Shown here: piece after piece, positions 1 to 4,662 of the stretch | Numbering within the stretch: the stretch's first letter is position 1 | How the letters are laid out: each line of letters begins with the position of its first letter | NCBI GenBank assembly: GCA_945869935.1 | Contig: CAMBSA010000178.1 | Coordinates: 1-5,268, forward strand | Origin: Bordetella parapertussis | GTDB lineage: Bacteria > Pseudomonadota > Gammaproteobacteria > Burkholderiales > SG8-39 | DNA: 5,268 bases | Direction of reading: 5' to 3' | Program-made: the position numbers and the translations under genes | Notes under the pieces: generated by a model | What the model was told of the DNA's origin: nothing | What the model saw: the letters and a program-made list of their open reading frames with translations, nothing else | Databases searched by the model: none

Positions 1-31
1 TGGTGCGTGCGATTGCGCCTGGCAGTCGTGC

Positions 32-982
32 TCAGCGTTCGGCGGCGGCGCCCACGCGCTGCTTTCGCACCATCGGCCGCGGCGCGAGTTCCGCGCTCGA
101 TGCCTTGATCGCGTCCACCAGCGCGCGGCCCGCGGGTGAGAGCGATGCTCTCGCGCGATAGGTCAGGCCCACCGAGCGCGACCAGTCCGGACCGCCGACG
201 TTGAGCGCCGCGAGCTGCCCGGCCTTTTCCTCCCAGTGCATCATCTCGCGCGGCATGAAGGTGAGGAAGTCGGTCTGCATCACCAGTGACTTGATGAGCG
301 AGGCGGAGGTCGATTCGATTTCCGCCGCCACCGGTTCCAGCCCCGCCGCGACGAACAGGTCATCCAGCGCCCTACGTTCGAGTTCCTGCCGGCGCGCGAG
401 TATCCACGGATACGCGGCGAGTTCCTTCGCCTCGATCGGGCGCTTGCGCGCAAGCGGATGCCCGCCGCGTGCTGCCACGCAGCCCGAGTCGGTGTACAGG
501 CTCTCGTGCACCAGGTCCGGGTCGGCGGAATAGCCCGGCACCGAGGACAGCGCGAACTCCGCCTCGCCCTGGCGCACCATCGGCATCAGCGCCTCGTTCA
601 GGCCGTAGAGCACCGTGATCCGGATGTCCGGGTGTTTCTTCCGCAGGCGGGTGATTGCCAGCGGCAGCAGGCGCGCCGACTCGCTCGGCCCGCAGCCGAG
701 TACCACGTGGCCGCGGCGCACGCCGCGCAGCGCGTCGATCGCGCTCTCGGCATGGTGCAGTTCGGCGGAAATCACCTTGGCGTGCTCCACCAGCGCCACG
801 CCAAAGGCGGTGGGGGTGATGCCGAAACGCCCGCGCTCCATCAGCTTCACGCCAAAGCGCTTTTCCAGCCGCTGGATGCTCTTGGTGAGCGCCGGCTGGG
901 ACAGGTTGAGCTCGGCGGCGGCGAGTGTCAGGTTGCCGTGGCGGACGGCGGCGAGGAAATGCTGGATCTGGCGGATGTCCAT
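32..982 (-). CDS. LysR-type transcriptional regulator, divergent from the dioxygenase genes
   Basis: This 316-residue protein has the normal length and layout of a LysR-type regulator. Residues 1-60 form the winged helix-turn-helix, with the family signature NLSQPALTKSIQRLE around residues 26-40 and FGVKLMERG after it. Residues 61-90 form the linker helix, and residues 91 to about 300 form the periplasmic-binding-protein-like effector domain, starting at GHVVLGCGPS. It should act in the cytoplasm as a DNA-binding tetramer controlled by a small ligand. Its divergent position next to an aromatic dioxygenase operon suggests that it regulates that operon and itself, with an aromatic substrate or intermediate as ligand; the ligand cannot be read from sequence. 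The chosen start gives the typical MDIRQIQHFLAAV opening. No clear Shine-Dalgarno sequence precedes it: the bases just upstream on this strand are two copies of AATAAACC. The gene is complete, with its TGA at 32-34. Family assignment is very secure; the target assignment is inferred from position. Confidence 0.95.
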   Translation of the reverse strand: MDIRQIQHFLAAVRHGNLTLAAAELNLSQPALTKSIQRLEKRFGVKLMERGRFGITPTAFGVALVEHAKVISAELHHAESAIDALRGVRRGHVVLGCGPSESARLLPLAITRLRKKHPDIRITVLYGLNEALMPMVRQGEAEFALSSVPGYSADPDLVHESLYTDSGCVAARGGHPLARKRPIEAKELAAYPWILARRQELERRALDDLFVAAGLEPVAAEIESTSASLIKSLVMQTDFLTFMPREMMHWEEKAGQLAALNVGGPDWSRSVGLTYRARASLSPAGRALVDAIKASSAELAPRPMVRKQRVGAAAER

Positions 983-1005
983 GGTTTATTGGTTTATTGC
1001 AAACC
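983..1005. promoter_or_regulatory. Tandem GGTTTATT repeat and small inverted repeat abutting the regulator start
   Basis: GGTTTATT occurs twice in tandem (983-990 and 991-998), touching the start codon of the LysR gene. The second copy is also the left arm of an inverted repeat, GGTTT-N5-AAACC (991-1005). It lies in the untranslated leader of the regulator, where an autoregulatory site could sit and where a ribosome binding site would normally be expected. The repeat is seen directly; the operator role is a guess. Confidence 0.3.
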
Positions 1006-1039
1006 CGTCCCCGGTTCATTCATAAGGAGCCACTGAACA

Positions 1040-1056
1040 AGGGGGCTACGCCCCCT
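1040..1056. repeat. GC-rich perfect hairpin, AGGGGGC-TAC-GCCCCCT
   Basis: A seven-base-pair perfect stem (AGGGGGC pairing with GCCCCCT) encloses a three-base loop. It lies in the divergent intergenic region between the LysR gene and alpha1, presumably within the untranslated leader of the LysR transcript. On the minus strand it is followed by TTGTTC, which is too weakly T-rich for a confident terminator. On the plus strand there is no T-tract. It could be a small dispersed GC palindrome, a transcript-stabilising structure or a weak attenuator. The structure is certain; the function is unknown. Confidence 0.45.
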
Positions 1057-1102
1057 CGTAACTCCCCCATCTCAGAGGGAACGCTGAAACTTCAAGCCTC
1101 GA

Positions 1103-1123
1103 AATTGGACTTGATCAGCAATT
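1103..1123. promoter_or_regulatory. Candidate upstream regulator half-sites, AATTG-N11-CAATT
   Basis: AATTG at 1103-1107 and CAATT at 1119-1123 form an inverted pair separated by 11 bases, with the six-base palindrome TGATCA (1112-1117) between them. LysR-type regulators usually bind an upstream recognition site and a second site nearer the promoter. This pair shares its right half-site with the larger inverted repeat at 1119-1142, giving a two-site arrangement of that kind. Assignment rests on symmetry and position alone. Confidence 0.3.
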
Positions 1124-1142
1124 CCATAACTTATGGTAATTG
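1119..1142. promoter_or_regulatory. Probable LysR operator: 24-base inverted repeat upstream of alpha1
   Basis: CAATTCCATAA (1119-1129) and TTATGGTAATTG (1131-1142) are inverted repeats around the single base C1130. The only defect is one extra T at 1137, so both six-base inner arms and both five-base outer arms match perfectly. It lies in the AT-rich core of the divergent region, 83 bases before the alpha1 start, and is the most symmetric element there. Divergent placement with a LysR-type gene makes it the best operator candidate. A weak sigma-70-like pair overlaps it: TTGATC at 1111-1116 and GGTAAT at 1135-1140, 18 bases apart. A poor promoter that depends on an activator would fit, but the promoter itself is uncertain. 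Confidence 0.5.
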
Positions 1143-1165
1143 AAAAATCCCGATTAGGTTATTGA

Positions 1166-1208
1166 AAGCCGCAAGCTCTTCGGCTTATCGTGCGGTTCGC
1201 TGTTTTTT
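1166..1208 (+). promoter_or_regulatory. Possible structured leader with alternative hairpins before alpha1
   Basis: AAGCCG (1166-1171) can pair with CGGCTT (1181-1186). Alternatively CCGCA (1169-1173), which overlaps the first left arm, can pair with TGCGG (1191-1195). The two stems exclude each other and a six-T run follows at 1203-1208, just before the alpha1 ribosome binding site. This resembles the general layout of a leader switch, but the stems are short and the gap between the second stem and the T-run is seven bases, too long for a standard terminator. Chance is a real alternative. Confidence 0.2.
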
Positions 1209-1213
1209 CTCCC

Positions 1214-1220
1214 AAGGAGA
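1214..1220 (+). promoter_or_regulatory. Ribosome binding site that fixes the alpha1 start
   Basis: AAGGAGA lies five bases before the ATG at 1226. The reading frame is open further upstream, with an in-frame ATG at 1190, but that ATG has no comparable Shine-Dalgarno sequence and would place this site inside the gene. The protein beginning at 1226 also matches the length of the downstream paralog (437 against 436 residues). Confidence 0.85.
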
Positions 1221-1225
1221 TCCCC

Positions 1226-2539
1226 ATGCTGCATGAGCGCATTCCCAACCTCGCCAAGCTGGTCGAACCCGACCGGGTACACCGGCTGTGCTACACCGAC
1301 CAGGACATCTTCGATCTCGAGATCAAGAACATCTTCGAGAAGACCTGGCAGTACTGCGGGCACGACACGCAGATCCCCAAGGCCGGGGATTTCTTCACCT
1401 TCCAGATCGGCCGCCAGCCGATGGTGATGGTGCGTGCCGAGGACGGAAAGATCCATGTCCTCTACAACCGCTGCGCCCACCGCGGGGTGCAGGTCTGCGG
1501 CAGCCGCAAGGGCCACGCCGAAGGCGCGCTGACCTGCCCGTACCACTCGTGGCGCTTTCATTTCGACGGCACGCTGGAGTCGGTGCCGCTGGAGAAGGGC
1601 TACCGCGACACCAATTTCAAGAAGAACGACCCGGCGTTTTCTATGACGCCGGCGGCATCGGTGGACATCTATCGCGGCTTCGTGTTTGCCAAACTCGACC
1701 CGAGCGGCCCGTCGCTTGAGGAGTGGATGGGGCCGGCGAAGATCGCGATCGACGACATGTGCGACCGCTCGCCGGTCGGGCGGGTGGAGGTGGTGCAGCC
1801 CTACAACCGGGTGATCCAGCGCTCCAACTGGAAGTTCTTCATGGAGAACCAGATCGACACGGTTCACCCCTCGGTGACCCACATGGCCGTGGGGCAGTCG
1901 GCGGCCGAACTCGAGCGCAAGATCGACCGCGAAACCGGCGAGCACCCCTTGCATTACCACTACCTCTCGGCGTTCACCACGCCGTTCGAGAAGTGGGACA
2001 CGTTGATCAACACCGGCTATCCCTACGGCCACATTGTGTTCAGCGGCTACATGGGCCTGCGTCCGACCGACCCCGACACCCGTGCGCACGAAGCGGTGCT
2101 CACCAAGGCCTACGGCCGCGACAAGATGGAGGAATACCTCTCGCGCAACATCCACCATGTGCTGCTCTATCCCGGCGTGTCGATCCAGTCGCCGCTGCAG
2201 CAGCTGCGGGTGCTGCGTCCGCTTGCGCCCAACCGCACGCTCTCCGAGATCTGGCACTTCCGCCTGGTCGGTGCGCCGGAGGCGATCTATCGCCGCGCGC
2301 TCTGGTACTACAACCTGGTGAATTCGCCGGCGACGATGATCAACGCCGATGATCTGGAGAACTGGCAGCGCGGCCAGAAGGGCCTGGAAGGAAGCGGCAA
2401 CGACTGGGTGAGCTTCCACCGCGACTACGGCCGGGATACCGACGACGGCAGCGTGATCACGACCAACAACGGTTGCTCGGAGGCGCCGATGCGCTCGCAG
2501 TTCCGGGCCTGGGTGAAATTCATGACGGCGGAGAAATAA
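1226..2539 (+). CDS. Rieske aromatic-ring-hydroxylating dioxygenase, large (alpha) subunit, copy 1
   Basis: This 437-residue protein is the catalytic subunit of a ring-hydroxylating oxygenase, which adds O2 to an aromatic ring using electrons from a reductase or ferredoxin. The Rieske [2Fe-2S] motif is NRCAHRG then CPYHSW, with ligands C83, H85, C104 and H107. The usual glycine after the last ligand is replaced by Ser108. The catalytic domain holds NWKFFMENQIDTVHPSVTH (residues 201-219): H214 and H219 should bind the mononuclear iron, and D211 should bridge electron transfer from the neighbouring subunit. The carboxylate ligand is D375 or D376 in NADDLENW. Length and overall layout fit the benzoate/toluate/terephthalate-type oxygenases that form alpha3beta3 hexamers. 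The beta1 gene follows after three bases, so they are translationally linked. The protein is about 61 percent identical (hand count) to alpha2. The substrate cannot be determined; a benzoate-like aromatic acid is a guess from general resemblance. Confidence 0.95.
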   Translation: MLHERIPNLAKLVEPDRVHRLCYTDQDIFDLEIKNIFEKTWQYCGHDTQIPKAGDFFTFQIGRQPMVMVRAEDGKIHVLYNRCAHRGVQVCGSRKGHAEGALTCPYHSWRFHFDGTLESVPLEKGYRDTNFKKNDPAFSMTPAASVDIYRGFVFAKLDPSGPSLEEWMGPAKIAIDDMCDRSPVGRVEVVQPYNRVIQRSNWKFFMENQIDTVHPSVTHMAVGQSAAELERKIDRETGEHPLHYHYLSAFTTPFEKWDTLINTGYPYGHIVFSGYMGLRPTDPDTRAHEAVLTKAYGRDKMEEYLSRNIHHVLLYPGVSIQSPLQQLRVLRPLAPNRTLSEIWHFRLVGAPEAIYRRALWYYNLVNSPATMINADDLENWQRGQKGLEGSGNDWVSFHRDYGRDTDDGSVITTNNGCSEAPMRSQFRAWVKFMTAEK

Positions 2540-2542
2540 ACC

Positions 2543-3196
2543 ATGGCCACGAAAAAGAAAGTTGCGAAGAAAAAAGCACCGGTGAAGAAGTTGCCCGTGA
2601 AAAAAACGCCGGCAAAAAAAGCGCCGGCGAAAAAGTCCGCCCCCGCGAAAAAATCGGCAGCGGTAAAAAGCGCGGCGAAAAGCACGGCGAAGAAGGCCGT
2701 CGCAGCGCGCCCCCAGGCGGGCGCGCTGCAGCACGAAGTCGAACAGTTTCTCTACGGGCAGTCCGAAATTCTCGACACAAAGCAGTGGCAGGCCTATATC
2801 GATCTGTTCACCGCCGACGGCGTGTACTGGGCGCCGGTCGATCCTGCCCACACGCACTGGGACGGCATGCCCGCGATCTTCATCGAGGACCACGACCTGA
2901 TGACGGTGCGCATGAAGCGCGTAAAGCACCCCAACGCCTGGTCGCAGCAGGCCGAGTGGTGCACCAGCCACCTGGTCTCGAACGTGGTGATCGAGAAGGT
3001 GGACGCCAACGGCGACATCCATGTGCGCTCGCGTTTTTACATGAGCGAGCTGCGCCGTGATGATCTTCGGCACTTCTCCGGCACCTACCGCCATCATCTC
3101 AAGCGCACGCGGGAGGGCCTGAAGATCAAGCTGCAGCGCACCGACCTGATGAACGCGCAGGCGCCGTTCGAGTACGTGCTGCAGATCTGGGTCTGA
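2543..3196 (+). CDS. Ring-hydroxylating dioxygenase small (beta) subunit 1 with an H1-like lysine-rich N-terminal tail
   Basis: Residues from about 62 to 217 form a complete beta-subunit fold (SnoaL/NTF2-like) of about 156 residues, the normal size for the family. It opens with LQHEVEQFLYGQSEILD and closes with FEYVLQIWV; the GDIHVRSRF and HFSGTYRHHLKR segments are typical. This subunit is structural in the oxygenase hexamer. Residues 1-61 are an added tail with about 20 lysines in the first 51 positions, no acidic residue before E65, and a five-residue repeat (KKAPV, KKLPV, KKTPA, KKAPA). The tail should be disordered and strongly basic, like bacterial histone H1-like or AlgP/PhaF regions. 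Thirteen of its 20 lysine codons are AAA, whereas all seven lysines in the folded domain use AAG. The start at 2543 has GGAG at 2530-2533 and follows the alpha1 stop by three bases. A later start would remove the tail, but none has better signals, and beta2 has the same design. Confidence 0.93.
   Translation: MATKKKVAKKKAPVKKLPVKKTPAKKAPAKKSAPAKKSAAVKSAAKSTAKKAVAARPQAGALQHEVEQFLYGQSEILDTKQWQAYIDLFTADGVYWAPVDPAHTHWDGMPAIFIEDHDLMTVRMKRVKHPNAWSQQAEWCTSHLVSNVVIEKVDANGDIHVRSRFYMSELRRDDLRHFSGTYRHHLKRTREGLKIKLQRTDLMNAQAPFEYVLQIWV
2570..2629 (+). repeat. Degenerate 15-base tandem repeat encoding KKxP[V/A]
   Basis: Four in-frame 15-base units encode KKAPV, KKLPV, KKTPA and KKAPA in the tail of beta1. 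The next unit is lengthened by one codon (KKSAPA). The units contain runs of six to seven A. The repeat explains the periodic lysine pairs and may have grown by unit duplication. Confidence 0.8.
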
Positions 3197-3211
3197 CCCC
3201 GGAGCGAGAAC

Positions 3212-3240
3212 ACGGAGGGGCATGCCCCTCCGTTTTTTTT
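3212..3240 (+). terminator. Strong intrinsic terminator after beta1
   Basis: The arm ACGGAGGGG (3212-3220) pairs perfectly with the arm at 3225-3233 across a CATG loop, giving a nine-base-pair GC-rich stem followed directly by eight T (3233-3240). It begins 15 bases after the beta1 stop codon. On the opposite strand no T-tract follows the stem, so it should act only on plus-strand transcription. Confidence 0.92.
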
Positions 3241-3336
3241 CCCTGAATCGCAACAGACAGACGCATCAAGCAGGAACGCCGAGCAGCAAGCATTCATTTC
3301 CACCCGTCACACGCGAACCGCAGGAGGTTTCAGTCC
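3241..3336 (+). promoter_or_regulatory. Leader before alpha2 with a consensus ribosome binding site and no clear promoter
   Basis: AGGAGGT at 3322-3328 is a near-perfect Shine-Dalgarno sequence eight bases before the alpha2 ATG. Between the terminator and this site I see no convincing sigma-70 or sigma-54 promoter and no operator-like inverted repeat resembling the one at 1119-1142. Pair 2 therefore depends either on read-through past the terminator or on a promoter too weak or unusual to recognise. The confidence given applies to the ribosome binding site. Confidence 0.8.
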
Positions 3337-4647
3337 ATGATCAAGCAGAAACCCGCGAATCTCGAACAACTGGTCGAACCGGACCGTGTCCACCGGCTCT
3401 GCTACACCGACCAGGAAATATTCGACCTCGAAATGAAGAACATCTTCGAGAAGACCTGGGTCTACGCAGGCCACGAGTCGCAGGTTCCCAAGCCGGGCGA
3501 CTACTGGACCTTCGACATCGGCCGCCAGCCGATGGTGCTGATCCGCGACAAGAAGAACAAGGTCCACGTCCTCTACAACCGCTGCCCGCACCGCGGCATC
3601 AAGCTCTGCGCCAACATCCACGGCAACGCCGGCGACGCCTTCCACTGCTCGTATCACGGCTGGCGTTTCGACCTCGACGGCAAGCTCGATTCGATCCCGC
3701 ATCTCAAGGGCTACGACGGGACCCGGCTCTCGCTCGACAACCCCGAGTTCAGCATGCTCCCCGCGCCGCGGATGGAGTCCTACCGCGGCTTCGTGTTCGC
3801 AAGCCTCGCCCGCACCGGCCAGTCGCTGCCCGACTGGCTCGGACCGTCGAAGGCGGGGTTCGACGACATGTGCGACCGCGCCCCCGACGGCGAGGTCGAG
3901 GTGGTGCCCAACTGCTATCGCGTGATCCAGCAGTCGAACTGGAAGTTCTTCATGGAAAACCAGCTCGACGTCTCGCACCCGATGGTGACGCACGAATCCA
4001 CCGGCCGCGCCGCGCTCGAAGTCGAGGAAAAAATCTTCAAACGCACCGGCGAGCGGCCGATGAATTACCACATGCTCTCCGCGTTCACCTGGCCGACGCA
4101 GCGCTGGAACGAACTGCTGCAGACCGCCAACTACCCGAACGGCCATTCGGTGCTCGGCGGCTACATGGCGCTGCGGCCGAAGGATCCCGATTCGATTGCG
4201 TACGAGCGAGCGCTCACGGCAAAAGTGGGCGAGAAGCGGATGAACGAGATCCTCTCGGTAAACATCCACCACGTCATCTACTACCCCTGCCTGTCGGTGC
4301 AGTCGCCGCTGCAGCAGCTGCGCTGCCTGCGGCCCGTGTCGCCGGGGCGCACGCTGTCGGAAATCTGGCACTTCCGCCTCAAGGGCGCGCCCGAGGCGAT
4401 CTACCAGCGCTCGCTCTGGTACTACAACCTGGTGAATTCGCCCTCGACCATGGTGAATGCGGATGACCTCGAGAACTGGAATCGCATCCAGCGCGGCCTG
4501 CAGGCGGAAGAAATGGAATGGTTGTCCTTTCACCGCAACTACGGGCAGGACACGATCGATGGCGATGTGATCCGCACCCGCGAGGGACTGAGCGAAGCGC
4601 CGCTTCGCAACCAGTTCCGCGCGTGGAAAAAGTACATGACGGCGTAA
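3337..4647 (+). CDS. Rieske aromatic-ring-hydroxylating dioxygenase, large (alpha) subunit, copy 2
   Basis: This 436-residue paralog of alpha1 aligns along its whole length with a single one-residue insertion near residue 265. The Rieske ligands are C83, H85, C104 and H107 in NRCPHRG and CSYHGW, here with the standard glycine at 108. The catalytic site has D211, H214 and H219 in NWKFFMENQLDVSHPMVTH and the acidic ligand at D376 or D377 in NADDLENW. All cofactor ligands are present, so it should be an active oxygenase needing an external electron-transfer partner. Residues next to the iron ligands differ from alpha1 (212-213 are VS not TV, 216 is M not S, 220 is E not M), as do the stretches around 90-103 and 255-300. 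This is consistent with a different substrate or regiochemistry, but does not prove it. The gene is followed after 15 bases by its own beta gene. Confidence 0.95.
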   Translation: MIKQKPANLEQLVEPDRVHRLCYTDQEIFDLEMKNIFEKTWVYAGHESQVPKPGDYWTFDIGRQPMVLIRDKKNKVHVLYNRCPHRGIKLCANIHGNAGDAFHCSYHGWRFDLDGKLDSIPHLKGYDGTRLSLDNPEFSMLPAPRMESYRGFVFASLARTGQSLPDWLGPSKAGFDDMCDRAPDGEVEVVPNCYRVIQQSNWKFFMENQLDVSHPMVTHESTGRAALEVEEKIFKRTGERPMNYHMLSAFTWPTQRWNELLQTANYPNGHSVLGGYMALRPKDPDSIAYERALTAKVGEKRMNEILSVNIHHVIYYPCLSVQSPLQQLRCLRPVSPGRTLSEIWHFRLKGAPEAIYQRSLWYYNLVNSPSTMVNADDLENWNRIQRGLQAEEMEWLSFHRNYGQDTIDGDVIRTREGLSEAPLRNQFRAWKKYMTA

Positions 4648-4662
4648 GGGGAGACTCCGACC

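Noticed and set aside
1..31. Bases upstream of the regulator stop codon, checked for a neighbouring gene or terminator
   Set aside because: The stretch is too short to support any feature and contains no clear hairpin with a T-tract.
1190..1225. An upstream in-frame ATG that would extend alpha1 by 12 residues
   Set aside because: It lacks a ribosome binding site, while AAGGAGA is correctly placed for the ATG at 1226, and the shorter form matches the alpha2 length.
2570..2629. Short repeats considered as a CRISPR or minisatellite element
   Set aside because: The 15-base units are in frame, adjacent without spacers and encode the protein tail, so coding periodicity explains them.
2425..2685. 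A minus-strand frame rich in FFAG-type repeats that could resemble a membrane protein
   Set aside because: The repeats are the reverse complement of the lysine-rich tail codons of beta1; no start signal or family match is visible.
1154..3253. A 699-codon open frame on the minus strand opposite alpha1 and beta1
   Set aside because: It is rich in His, Arg, Val and Leu with no recognisable domain, and lies antisense to two clear enzyme genes. GC-rich codon bias creates such frames.
3222..4466. A 414-codon plus-strand frame overlapping alpha2
   Set aside because: It is an Arg/Pro/Ala-rich out-of-frame reading of alpha2; alpha2 itself has all family motifs and a consensus ribosome binding site.
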